A stretch of 52,425 bases of DNA. It comes from a virus. The stretch lies in the IMG/VR virus record IMGVR_UViG_3300015371_000053, positions 1 to 52,425 of that record, one strand, 5' to 3'. Under the pieces are notes generated by a model, which saw only the letters and a program-made list of their open reading frames with translations, did not search any database and was not told the DNA's origin. A program made the translations under genes and the position numbers. Positions 1-7,147 of the stretch are shown here, one piece after another (the first letter of the stretch is position 1; each line of letters begins with the position of its first letter).

Positions 1-59
1 AGGAAGAAGATGAAGATCCCTACTCCCGCGCAGATGATGAGTGCTTCCCACCAGTCCAT
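1..59 (-). CDS. partial small membrane protein, N-terminus only
   Basis: An ATG at 59 on the minus strand opens a frame that runs off the left edge: MDWWEALIICAGVGIFIFF. The residues after the charged start are continuous hydrophobic, so this is probably the first membrane segment of a small protein. It follows the ribbon-helix-helix gene by about 46 bases in the same direction. There is no strong Shine-Dalgarno sequence (GGTTGGTG lies just upstream), so the start is tentative. Confidence 0.45.
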   Translation of the reverse strand, partial: MDWWEALIICAGVGIFIFF

Positions 60-105
60 GTCACCAACCTATGTTCTGTTCGTCTCAATGTACATAGGAC
101 ACGCC

Positions 106-276
106 CTAGAAGTCCTTCAGTTGCTTGATCAATTCGGCCTCGTACTTCTTCGCCACGATCAACGCACAGCGCAGTACTTCGGTCCTGGTCTGGTGATGTT
201 CGTGAGCTATCCGATCCAGCCACTCCAATCCCTTCTGACCGAGACGAACACTCACATGAACCCTGTTGTCAGCCAT
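106..276 (-). CDS. ribbon-helix-helix DNA-binding protein
   Basis: 56-aa protein starting MADNRVHVSVRL. A short beta strand with alternating hydrophobic residues (VHVSVRL) is followed by two helices (KGLEWLDRIAHEHHQ and TRTEVLRCALIVA), the pattern of MetJ/Arc-type ribbon-helix-helix proteins, which bind operators as dimers. I chose the ATG at 276 because the fold begins right after it and two 17-bp direct repeats lie immediately upstream, although an in-frame extension to 309 is possible. Likely a small transcriptional regulator, perhaps autoregulatory; the target is inferred from the repeats only. Confidence 0.6.
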   Translation of the reverse strand: MADNRVHVSVRLGQKGLEWLDRIAHEHHQTRTEVLRCALIVAKKYEAELIKQLKDF

Positions 277-288
277 GGAGAGACCATA

Positions 289-324
289 ACACGTCTGTGG
301 GATCATCACACGCCTGTGGGATCA
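289..324. repeat. two 17-bp direct repeats upstream of the RHH gene
   Basis: ACACGTCTGTGGGATCA at 289-305 and ACACGCCTGTGGGATCA at 308-324 differ at one base and are spaced 19 bp centre to centre. They lie between the end of the upstream gene and the ribbon-helix-helix start codon. RHH dimers commonly bind tandem short repeats, so this is a candidate operator. The repeats are seen; the binding is inferred. Confidence 0.6.
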
Positions 325-582
325 GTCCTCTAGAAGATCTTCGGGAAAAGGGGTCTTCACGTTCACATGTAGCCAGCGCATCTTGGGCTGCATACGCTCG
401 TTGTCCCAGCTCTTCTGACCATTAGAAGTCACGTCGTAGACCTCGATCTCCATGTGGTCCTTGTCGATGATCTCTACCTGGAAGTCCAGGGGAACGTTGT
501 TCACGTTGATCCCATGCTCATTCATCCAGTCCAGAACCCTCTCCCGATCCTCATGCCTCCCAATGAGGTTCTTCACCCTCAT
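322..582 (-). CDS. hypothetical protein, 86 aa
   Basis: Starts MRVKNLIGRHEDRERVLDW and ends in an acidic PEDLLED tail. Residues 10-20 look helical and 33-50 strand-rich (DFQVEIIDKDHMEIEVYDV). No family recognised. The ATG at 582 overlaps the stop of the upstream gene (ATGA), with a GGGAGATGAG sequence in front, so it is translationally coupled within the minus-strand replication operon. Confidence 0.65.
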   Translation of the reverse strand: MRVKNLIGRHEDRERVLDWMNEHGINVNNVPLDFQVEIIDKDHMEIEVYDVTSNGQKSWDNERMQPKMRWLHVNVKTPFPEDLLED

Positions 583-728
583 CGCTCATCTCCCGGCCAT
601 GTGGCTACAGAAGCGAGTGTGGCGTGTACCTGGGCTCGGGCAACCAGCCTCTCCTCGAACTCCTCGTTGTAGTTCTGTGCTTCATTGAGTAAGTACTCGG
701 CCTGCTTGTAATGCTCATGTGGACTCAT
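579..728 (-). CDS. hypothetical protein, 49 aa
   Basis: Starts MSPHEHYKQAEYLLNEAQ; largely helical and acidic in the middle (NYNEEFEERL). The ATG at 728 was chosen because GGGGAGGA lies seven bases before it; a longer in-frame start at 767 lacks a ribosome site. Overlaps the preceding and following genes by ATGA. No function recognised. Confidence 0.6.
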   Translation of the reverse strand: MSPHEHYKQAEYLLNEAQNYNEEFEERLVARAQVHATLASVATWPGDER

Positions 729-919
729 GCTGACTTCCTCCCCTTGTAGACCTCTGGTACCGCCCATCCCTCTTCAAAGTGTTTGTCCTCGCAGTCCCTC
801 GCAAGAGTCATCACTGGGTAGACCATCCGGCAGCTCTGGCATATCCAGGGCTCCAACGTGTGCCAGTCGCTCGTCTTGCCCGTCATAAACAAGGCGGTTG
901 TTCTCTCCTGTTGTGACAT
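725..919 (-). CDS. small Cys/His protein overlapping the HNH gene
   Basis: About 64 aa. The C-terminal half holds WICQSCRMVYPVMTLARDCE followed by DKHFEEGW, a C-x2-C ... C-x3-H arrangement like a small zinc finger. The stop overlaps the next start (ATGA), typical of genuine coupling here. It overlaps the end of the HNH frame by about 146 bases, which is unusual. The start is uncertain: ATG 925, 919 or 886 or TTG 892 are possible, and a GGAGAG lies before 892. Confidence 0.5.
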   Translation of the reverse strand: MSQQERTTALFMTGKTSDWHTLEPWICQSCRMVYPVMTLARDCEDKHFEEGWAVPEVYKGRKSA

Positions 920-1184
920 ATCCACTGATCATCAGTCCTGAGTCGTGACCACCTGGTCCGTGAGCGACCACATGGTGCTGGTGGCACAGCGCAATGAGAT
1001 GGGCGGTCTCCCCGGCTGCATCTAGCAGTAGCCCTCCTCTACTCCTCGTGAGCATGTGATGTACCTCTATTGGACTACGAAAACACCGAGTCCACACTCC
1101 ACTCACTTCCACCATGGCCTCGCACATACCTTGTGATCTGACTACCACTTGGTATCTGGTGTCTAGTTTGTTCTCCCTAATCAT
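774..1184 (-). CDS. HNH endonuclease-like protein
   Basis: 136-aa frame starting MIRENKLDTRYQ. The HNH core spans about residues 20-80: a Cys pair region (CEAMVEVSGVWTRC), then VHHMLTRSRGG and LCHQHHVVAHG, giving the two histidines and Asn/His positions of the beta-beta-alpha metal site. HNH proteins in phages act in packaging, recombination or as homing nucleases; this one sits directly after the polymerase gene (ATGA overlap) and not next to terminase. The tail after about residue 95 has no recognisable motif and overlaps another frame. Confidence 0.75.
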   Translation of the reverse strand: MIRENKLDTRYQVVVRSQGMCEAMVEVSGVWTRCFRSPIEVHHMLTRSRGGLLLDAAGETAHLIALCHQHHVVAHGPGGHDSGLMISGYVTTGENNRLVYDGQDERLAHVGALDMPELPDGLPSDDSCEGLRGQTL

Positions 1185-3856
1185 GTGATTGACTCCAGAG
1201 CCCCGGCGTCACGTAGGGCTGCCAGATGACCAGTGAAGTCGTCTAAGTCCCCCGCATAGCCCTTCCTCCCGGTCAACTTGGAGGGGGTTCTCTCCAACAG
1301 ATCTGCTATGTCCTTGTAGGGCTGGTGGTCTTCTACGATCCGGGCGGCTACTTCCCCGATTCCCTTCACGCTCTGTAGTCCCCGCCTGATGGACCCTGTA
1401 CGTGAATCCACTGTGTAGGTTGCTCCGGACGCATTGACATCCGCCTTGGAAATCCTGATCCCGCGTCTACGAGTGGCTTGGACGTACCCTGGCTCTTTCT
1501 TCGGATCTCCCGCTGCCACAGCCAAAAGAGCAGCGTGGAACTCAAGTCCGTGATGAACCGCAAGGTAAGCACAGCGATAAGCAGTGAGGCCGTAAACCGT
1601 CGCATGGGCACGGTTGAACCCGTACTCCGCGAAGCCTTGGATCGCTTCATCCAGGAAGGTCTTGTCTTCATCACTCATCCCTATCTCGGTTGTCTTCTCT
1701 TCGATCCAGCCCTTGTAGGACTTGATCACTTCTCCCGCAGCCCCGATGTTCTTGTTGCTGGCTTTGACTGCCTTGAGGAACTTGGTCAGGTTCTCTGCAT
1801 CCATCCCCAGTCCCCGCAACATGTCGATCACCTGTTCCTGGTACAGCATCACCCCGTAGGTGTCCTTGGTGACCCTGTTGATCAGCTCGTGTCTGTCCGG
1901 GATCTCTTGCCGCTTGTGCTTGCGGTTGATGAAGGCGTCTGTTCCCCCCGACACCATCGCCCCTGGCCTGAACAGAGCCATGGCAGCGATCACGTCCTTG
2001 ATGTGGGTGGGTTGAAGCCTCTTGATCCCCTTCTCAGATGAGTAGCCCTCCAGTTGGAAGATCCCGGCCATGTCTCCCCGGCGCATGAAGGTGTACGCCT
2101 GCCTGTTGTCAGTGGGGATCTCTTGTAGCTTCTCGACTGACAGACCGAGGTTGTCCATGGTCCGCTTGAGTACAGTGAGTGTCTTTGACCCCAGCACATC
2201 GAGCTTCACCAGACCGAGAGCCTCGATATCGTCCTTGTGGTACTGGGTCACGTACCCGCCGCGTGACATGTAGGCGAGTGGTACCAACTTGGCGAACTCG
2301 TGTTGGGTAGATGTGATCACCACACCCGCAGCGTTGGTGCCCATACCTGAGAACAACTCACGATCAGACAGCCGATACAGCATGTCCTTGTCCTCTTGGG
2401 GGATGTCCTTGTAGGACTCGATGGGGTTGTCCCGAAACTTGTTGCGGCTGAAGTACCGACGTAGCAGGGAGCCCTTCTCCTCATCATCAGAGTCCATGGA
2501 GTACGTAGCCCACGATCCAATCTGGTGGGCAGCAAACTTGGTGTTGATCCAGGCGATCAGCTCTTCCCGGCGATCATGAGCAATGTCTAGATCGATATCC
2601 GGTGGCTTGGTCCTGTCCTTTGACAAGAATCGGTCAAAGCGCAAATTCCACTTGATGGGGTCTACCTGAGTGATGCCCAGCAGCCAGCACACCAGAGAGC
2701 CAGCAGCACTACCTCTGGTCTGGAAGGGAACGTCGTTCTCTACGAGCCAGTCGGTCACCATGGCAACGAGCATCATGTAGCCCGCCATGCCACCAGCCTT
2801 GATGGTGTGGAACTCTTCGAGCAGTTGATCTCGGTAGCGCTTGCTCCACAACCCTCTCTTAGCCAACTCGTTGGTGCAGCGCTTCTCCATCGCTGGCTGA
2901 GGATCGTCTACGACAGAGGGGACCGCATAAGAGTAATCGTCAAGGACCGGGACCCGTAGCTCGTGTCTACTGAGGAGATCTGCCAGCCCTTCCAGTCCTC
3001 GTTCAAGATGATGGTCGCGGTGATGGTCTCTAATCCAGGATTCAGTTCCGTACTGGAATCCGTCACCTGGGAAAACGGCGTCATCTTCTTCGGGGCCGAA
3101 GGCGACGAGTCGCTTGAGGGCTTCATGGTCATCCTTGTCATCTGGTTCGAGATAGTGGGAGTCCTGGGTGATGACCACAGGCAGTCCCATGCGATCCGCA
3201 ATACTGACCATCTGATCAGCGACCTGTTCATCACTACAGCCGTCATCATGGGTGATGTTGTGATTCTGGATCTCAACGTAGACAGACCCTGGGAACCACG
3301 ACTCAAGAGTCGCGAGGTAGCGCTCAACTGCCTCATCCCCATCCTTGATCAGGGTCTGGACTGCGTACCCGAAAAAGCAGCCAGTAGTGATGGCTAGACC
3401 ATTTGTCCTCCCATCATCAGACAGTTGGGCCAGAGTTGTGAAGTCCACCAGCGGCTTGTGAAAGTGCTGAAGATGCGATGTTGTAGACAAATGGACCAGG
3501 TTTTCATAGCCCTCAGAGGTATACGCGACGACGCCAAGATGGTAGCGGGACTCTTTGATCTTGGGATCGATGTAGTTTCGTTTGTGCTGGGCTATGTCGG
3601 GAACGAAGTACAACTCACTGCCAGGAAAGGGCTTGAGTCCTCGCTTCATGCACTCCGTGTAAAGCTCAACTGAACCAGCCATGTTGCCGTGATCAGTAAG
3701 ACCCACTGCCTTGTGACCAAGATCAGCAGCTTTGGCCACGATTGATTCAACAGACGGTAATGCGTCATTGTTCGAGTACCTACTGTGTGTGTGAACGGAC
3801 CACCACTTAGGGGTCCTGCGGATGTTCATCCGCTTTTGCGTACGGACGATCTTCAT
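1181..3856 (-). CDS. dnaE-like: DNA polymerase III alpha subunit (DnaE-type) with PHP domain
   Basis: 891-aa replicative polymerase of the C family. The N-terminal PHP domain begins at VHTHSRYSNNDA (H22, H24) and GLTDHG (D55, H56), followed by ITQDSHYL, so its metal ligands appear kept and it may proofread. The polymerase active-site motif PPDIDLDIAHD lies near residue 420, with FNRAHATVYG further on. A helix-hairpin-helix (LQSVKGIGEVAARIVEDH) is near the C-terminus. Bacterial DnaE is about 1160 aa; the OB-fold and tau-binding parts are missing, so it probably works without a standard clamp-loader contact. Lies with helicase, primase and SSB in one operon. Confidence 0.93.
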   Translation of the reverse strand: MKIVRTQKRMNIRRTPKWWSVHTHSRYSNNDALPSVESIVAKAADLGHKAVGLTDHGNMAGSVELYTECMKRGLKPFPGSELYFVPDIAQHKRNYIDPKIKESRYHLGVVAYTSEGYENLVHLSTTSHLQHFHKPLVDFTTLAQLSDDGRTNGLAITTGCFFGYAVQTLIKDGDEAVERYLATLESWFPGSVYVEIQNHNITHDDGCSDEQVADQMVSIADRMGLPVVITQDSHYLEPDDKDDHEALKRLVAFGPEEDDAVFPGDGFQYGTESWIRDHHRDHHLERGLEGLADLLSRHELRVPVLDDYSYAVPSVVDDPQPAMEKRCTNELAKRGLWSKRYRDQLLEEFHTIKAGGMAGYMMLVAMVTDWLVENDVPFQTRGSAAGSLVCWLLGITQVDPIKWNLRFDRFLSKDRTKPPDIDLDIAHDRREELIAWINTKFAAHQIGSWATYSMDSDDEEKGSLLRRYFSRNKFRDNPIESYKDIPQEDKDMLYRLSDRELFSGMGTNAAGVVITSTQHEFAKLVPLAYMSRGGYVTQYHKDDIEALGLVKLDVLGSKTLTVLKRTMDNLGLSVEKLQEIPTDNRQAYTFMRRGDMAGIFQLEGYSSEKGIKRLQPTHIKDVIAAMALFRPGAMVSGGTDAFINRKHKRQEIPDRHELINRVTKDTYGVMLYQEQVIDMLRGLGMDAENLTKFLKAVKASNKNIGAAGEVIKSYKGWIEEKTTEIGMSDEDKTFLDEAIQGFAEYGFNRAHATVYGLTAYRCAYLAVHHGLEFHAALLAVAAGDPKKEPGYVQATRRRGIRISKADVNASGATYTVDSRTGSIRRGLQSVKGIGEVAARIVEDHQPYKDIADLLERTPSKLTGRKGYAGDLDDFTGHLAALRDAGALESIT

Positions 3857-3945
3857 GCGACGAGAGCCTTTACTTGTGGTGCTGAGTGGGGGCCACGGGG
3901 TGGCTTATCCACATGGGGAAGGACAAACGCGACCCCCACCCAGGC

Positions 3946-4719
3946 TTAGTGGTTGATCAGCCAGTCAACAGCCTTGTCAGTGTTTTCGGCTTCCATCAAC
4001 TCATCAGGGAGGCTCTCGCCTTCCTTGTCACACACGATCACAAGTTCCTCGAAGGGCAGCGCACGCAGCTCATCTTCGGTCCATTCCTTCGGCTCTTCCT
4101 TGACTGCCCACTCGGGCTCTTCCTTGACCACCTTGAGTCTGGACTTGACCTCATCCTCGTCTTGCTTCTGTTCCGCGTTGCTCTGCGTCTGCAGGGCTGA
4201 GTCCGAGTCTCCCCACGCCTGCTCGTACGCATCAGCGAGCATCTGCTCCACATCATTGAACTGCAGACCAGAGGTGTCAACGGCGATCTTGTCGTGACCT
4301 TCGAGGTCGTAGTCCACCTTGATGTCACCGTTGGCCTTGCGGGTCTTGATCTTGATCACCGTGTAGTCACGGTCACAAGCAGATCCGTTGCGGTCAGCGC
4401 GGTTGGAGAGCTTGTCGGCCAGCGTCTTGGGGAACTTGTAGACGTTGACGTACTCACCTTCGAGTACCTGGATGGCGATACGCCGAGAGGCGCTCTTCAT
4501 CTTCTCGTTGCGAGACGTGCATCCCGGACAGGTGCTCCGGTCAGTGGTGCAGGGGAACGGGTAGCCACCGGGGTTGAAGTGTTCCCAGTACCCAATCCAG
4601 TCTGCAGGCTCCTGCAGCACCCGGAAGGTGGTGGTGTCGTTCTTGAAGTACTTGATGTATCCGTTGTTGGACGTGGTGGTGCTGTTCTCAACCTCGTCCC
4701 AGGTCTGACCGAATCTCAC
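3946..4719 (-). CDS. ssDNA-binding protein, gp32-like
   Basis: 257 aa. The core carries a zinc-type motif, H47, C57, C64 and C67 (HFNPGGYPFPCTTDRSTCPG then C), followed by basic and aromatic strands (RRIAIQVLEGEYVNVYKF). The C-terminus from about 165 is strongly acidic (QKQDEDE..., EEPEWAVKEEPKEWTEDE). Zinc-bearing OB-fold core plus acidic tail is the design of T4 gp32-like proteins that coat single strands and recruit replication partners. Position between the polymerase and primase genes fits. The family match is from motif memory, not a search. Confidence 0.75.
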   Translation of the reverse strand: MRFGQTWDEVENSTTTSNNGYIKYFKNDTTTFRVLQEPADWIGYWEHFNPGGYPFPCTTDRSTCPGCTSRNEKMKSASRRIAIQVLEGEYVNVYKFPKTLADKLSNRADRNGSACDRDYTVIKIKTRKANGDIKVDYDLEGHDKIAVDTSGLQFNDVEQMLADAYEQAWGDSDSALQTQSNAEQKQDEDEVKSRLKVVKEEPEWAVKEEPKEWTEDELRALPFEELVIVCDKEGESLPDELMEAENTDKAVDWLINH

Positions 4720-4949
4720 TTGTGGTTCCTCACTGTCTCTACTGTTTTCATCACTGCATCCATGACGCCCTCGTTGACGAACCTGATGGTTCTCTCACTG
4801 GCCTCTTCGGATGTTTCCTGGTTGACCCTGCTGTTCGCCTCGTAGCGGACCCATGAGGATTCGCCACCGATCTTGATCTCGTGAGTGACGGCCACGGTGA
4901 TCGTGTCCCCATCACGGATGAAGGAGGCTCCTGTTTTCTGTATCTTCAC
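4716..4949 (-). CDS. hypothetical protein, 77 aa
   Basis: GTG start inside a GTGA overlap with the upstream HTH gene; its own stop overlaps the SSB start. Sequence is strand-rich first (DTITVAVTHEIKIGGESSWV) and helical after (TSEEASERTIRFVNEGVMD). No family recognised. Tight coupling to the SSB suggests a replication accessory role, which is inference only. Confidence 0.7.
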   Translation of the reverse strand: MKIQKTGASFIRDGDTITVAVTHEIKIGGESSWVRYEANSRVNQETSEEASERTIRFVNEGVMDAVMKTVETVRNHK

Positions 4950-5284
4950 CTAACCTGCTCTGTCTTTGAGTTGCCGTGGGTCTTGCTCATGGTGTCCTTC
5001 TGGAGCTTGTCTCGGTCAGAGAAGTAGTCCCGGCACTCCTGTACGTCTTCGGGAGTGAAGAGGTAGATCACCATCCGACCTGACTTGGTTGCGTTAGAGG
5101 GAGCCTTGACTCGGGGTGTGCGGCATAGCCTCCGGAGGGTCTCGATGTGTACACCACACATCTCAGCGGTCTGACGCATCGTGTAGTACTCACCCTCAAG
5201 TGAGTTGATGATCAGTTGGGCGGGGGATGTACGAGTCTCAGCCTTGACTTCGCTGGAGCTGTACACCTTGGGCTTATCCCTCAT
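4946..5284 (-). CDS. MerR/excisionase-like helix-turn-helix protein
   Basis: 112 aa. Residues 33-80 read YYTMRQTAEMCGVHIETLRR, then a basic stretch, SGRMVIYLFTPEDVQECRDYF: a winged helix-turn-helix of the MerR/Xis type, where the recognition helix is VHIETLRRLC and the wing ends at the TPEDV helix. Such proteins bind DNA as regulators or recombination directionality factors. No integrase was found, so a regulatory role is more likely here. Starts 11 bases inside the upstream gene. Confidence 0.7.
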   Translation of the reverse strand: MRDKPKVYSSSEVKAETRTSPAQLIINSLEGEYYTMRQTAEMCGVHIETLRRLCRTPRVKAPSNATKSGRMVIYLFTPEDVQECRDYFSDRDKLQKDTMSKTHGNSKTEQVR

Positions 5285-5687
5285 CGTTATCGTCCTTTGT
5301 GCGGTAGGTCAGGTATGTCTTTCCGGGTACCTGCTCCACGAACTTCGCGACGATCACTGGGTCGATCTCACCATCAGTCATGGCGTTCTCAAGTGCCTTG
5401 CGGTCCAACTTCTTGACCGTGAACTTGTCGTACACCTTGGCTGTCAGTGCCTTACGCAGACCGTTCTCGTTGATCTGGTTGGTGGTCCGCTGGGTGTAGG
5501 TGGCTGTGTGCTTGACCCCATCCCAATGGAACCCAACCGTCTTCTGCTTCTTGTTCTGCATGATGTTGAGCAACTTGGCTTCAGCGTCACTCAGGCGACT
5601 GACCGCCTGATCCGCAGCCCGCTTGGCCTCGATGTAATCCATGAACGCTGCTTGTTCTTCGGTGTCGATTCTGCGCTTGATCTGCAT
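5274..5687 (-). CDS. hypothetical protein, 137 aa
   Basis: Starts MQIKRRIDTEEQAAFMDYIE. Residues 10-45 form a long charged helix (KRAADQAVSRLSDAEAKLLN), followed by a mixed region with WDGVKHTATYTQRTT. The frame overlaps the C-terminus of the primase by 97 bases or more; the exact start is unclear because no good Shine-Dalgarno is present (GTG 5705, ATG 5687 or ATG 5642). No family recognised; likely replication-associated by position. Confidence 0.65.
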   Translation of the reverse strand: MQIKRRIDTEEQAAFMDYIEAKRAADQAVSRLSDAEAKLLNIMQNKKQKTVGFHWDGVKHTATYTQRTTNQINENGLRKALTAKVYDKFTVKKLDRKALENAMTDGEIDPVIVAKFVEQVPGKTYLTYRTKDDNDEG

Positions 5688-6517
5688 GTGGATGACTCTA
5701 TACACACACTGTCGGGCAGCGCAAGCGCAACACGCCGAAGTTTTTCAGATCCGATCTCATCTACGTCCTTGCCCCAGGACGCGGGCCAACGCAGAGCGGA
5801 CACGAACCGGTGGCGCATTGATCGCTCCACATCGCAATGTGCGCGGAATCCAGCGTCGTCATTGTCAAACGCGGTGTAGACGTACTCGGGATCGATCCGG
5901 TCGATGAGGCGTATCTGGTCAGGACCCAGACGTGATCCGTAGATTGCAAATGCAGTGACTCCGACATTCCAGAGGGCGATGGCATCGAGGGCTCCTTCTA
6001 CGAGTACGACTACTCGTCTGTGTTCTGGTGAGTAGTTGAAGAGGTGTCGAGACACGTCGATGCCTCGGGGGTACTTGTACTTTGGCCCATCATCTTGTTC
6101 CAGGCTTCTGCGAACCACACCGAGGACGGCACCGTCGTCACTCCGAAGTGGGTAAGTAACCGCATTACAGCCGGTGTCGTATCCCAACCTAAAGTGACGA
6201 GCAGCTCGTTCACCGACTCGTCCCAACCAGTAAGGGTGGACTGGTCCTGCGTCCCATCGGTTGAGCCAGGACTCGGGGTAGACACGATTCTCCTCCATCT
6301 TCTGTTCGAACCAGATCTTCATCTGGAGGTAGTCAGGCTCCATCAGGGCGTGTTCACCAGTCAGAGAGCCATGGGCACCGCAGGTGTAGCAGTACCACTT
6401 CTGCTTGATGATGTTCAGAGAGGCGCTGGGGCGGCTGTCACCGTGTACTGGACAGAGGAACGGCCTCTCGGTCCCGTGGCCTCTGGTGACCGCCTCAGAG
6501 AGCGTGTAGGCCCTCAT
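5591..6517 (-). CDS. dnaG-like: DNA primase, DnaG-type (CHC2 zinc finger and TOPRIM)
   Basis: 308 aa. The N-terminal CHC2 finger is C22-P-V-H25 ... Y-C43-Y-T-C46 (LCPVHGDSRPSASL, WYCYTCG). The TOPRIM core follows: VVLVEGALDAIALWNVG (catalytic Glu) and AFDNDDAG (metal-binding Asp pair). It makes RNA primers on the lagging strand with the helicase encoded just upstream. There is no fused helicase domain. The last 35 or so residues overlap the next gene in another frame and have a Ser/Arg-rich composition, so they are probably not part of a conserved fold. Coupled to the SNase gene by ATGA. Confidence 0.9.
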   Translation of the reverse strand: MRAYTLSEAVTRGHGTERPFLCPVHGDSRPSASLNIIKQKWYCYTCGAHGSLTGEHALMEPDYLQMKIWFEQKMEENRVYPESWLNRWDAGPVHPYWLGRVGERAARHFRLGYDTGCNAVTYPLRSDDGAVLGVVRRSLEQDDGPKYKYPRGIDVSRHLFNYSPEHRRVVVLVEGALDAIALWNVGVTAFAIYGSRLGPDQIRLIDRIDPEYVYTAFDNDDAGFRAHCDVERSMRHRFVSALRWPASWGKDVDEIGSEKLRRVALALPDSVCIESSTCRSSAESTPKNKQRSWITSRPSGLRIRRSVA

Positions 6518-6837
6518 TCCTTGTACTCCCCTGCGTAACCTGACTGGATCATCCAGGTGTTCACATTGGTTTCCCCGAGGTAGATGGTGCCGAGGTACCT
6601 GCCGTACTTGTCGATGGGCTTGTAGGTCTTCACCACCACCCTCATCCCGTCAACGAACCGCTCCAAGAACAACTTGGCGTCCTTGCCCCCCTGAGTGTTC
6701 ATCTCAGGGGCGTTGATGAAGGCCAGCCGCATCGGCATCTCCGCGAACATCCGGAAGCCCACATCTACTCTGATCACCACGGTGTCCCCATCAATCACTC
6801 GGAGGACTTCTGCGTTGTAGGTGTAGGGGACCTCCAT
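6514..6837 (-). CDS. SNase-like (thermonuclease family) nuclease
   Basis: 107 aa starting MEVPYTYNAEVLRV. Family signatures: VIDGDTVVIRVD, MRLAFINAPE and DKYGRYLGTIY, ending NTWMIQSGYA. By comparison with staphylococcal nuclease the two catalytic arginines (R in MRLAF, R in YGRYL) and the Glu (APE) are kept, while the calcium-ligand Asp of the usual D-x-P-E is Asn (INAPE). No signal peptide, so it acts inside the cell, perhaps on host DNA. ATG at 6837 forms a TGATG overlap; GTG 6840 is an alternative. Confidence 0.85.
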   Translation of the reverse strand: MEVPYTYNAEVLRVIDGDTVVIRVDVGFRMFAEMPMRLAFINAPEMNTQGGKDAKLFLERFVDGMRVVVKTYKPIDKYGRYLGTIYLGETNVNTWMIQSGYAGEYKE

Positions 6838-7022
6838 CACTCACCCACTCGATCAGATCGAGGGGGAGATACATCAGGGCGATCAGAGTCCAGATCGGCA
6901 ACAGGAGGAAGCTCAGTGTCCTCCACCTTGCGGATGTACTGGATGCGGCACTCAGGGTTGGCTGGGTCCTTGACCAGAGAGACCTCAATGATCCTCCCCT
7001 CCTTGATGATCACTTGTGCCAC
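6837..7022 (-). CDS. hypothetical protein, 61 aa
   Basis: GTG start (MAQVIIKEGRIIEVSLVKDP). First half is strand-forming with CRIQYIRKVEDTE, second half acidic and proline-rich. Overlaps the upstream 45-aa gene by 13 bases. Ribosome site is weak. No family recognised. Confidence 0.5.
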   Translation of the reverse strand: MAQVIIKEGRIIEVSLVKDPANPECRIQYIRKVEDTELPPVADLDSDRPDVSPPRSDRVGE

Positions 7023-7147
7023 TTCACGTAGTAGTGGTGGTCACCGTCGCACTCGCTCTGAGCGCAGATCCAGAGGCCGGTGGTGGTCACCTTGCCGTGG
7101 GGAGGAACCTCGATGGGCAGGGGTGTGTCAGTCAGTGCGTAGTTCAC
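7010..7147 (-). CDS. small Cys/His protein, 45 aa
   Basis: GTG start sharing one base with the helicase stop (TAGTG). Product begins MNYALTDTPLPIEVPPHGKV and continues TTTGLWICAQSECDGDHHYY before a basic end, KWHK. Two cysteines and two histidines close together could bind a metal ion. Translational coupling to the helicase and a codon pattern like its neighbours support it being real despite its small size. Confidence 0.6.
   Translation of the reverse strand: MNYALTDTPLPIEVPPHGKVTTTGLWICAQSECDGDHHYYVKWHK

Noticed and set aside
4294-4845. Long open frame antisense to the SSB gene
   Set aside because: Shadow of the opposite strand; no ribosome site and no recognisable domain. The same applies to long antisense frames within the tape measure, primase and zinc-finger genes.
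4946-5284. Excisionase and hence an integration module
   Set aside because: The protein has an Xis/MerR-like fold, but no integrase or attachment site is visible, so lysogeny cannot be inferred from this window.
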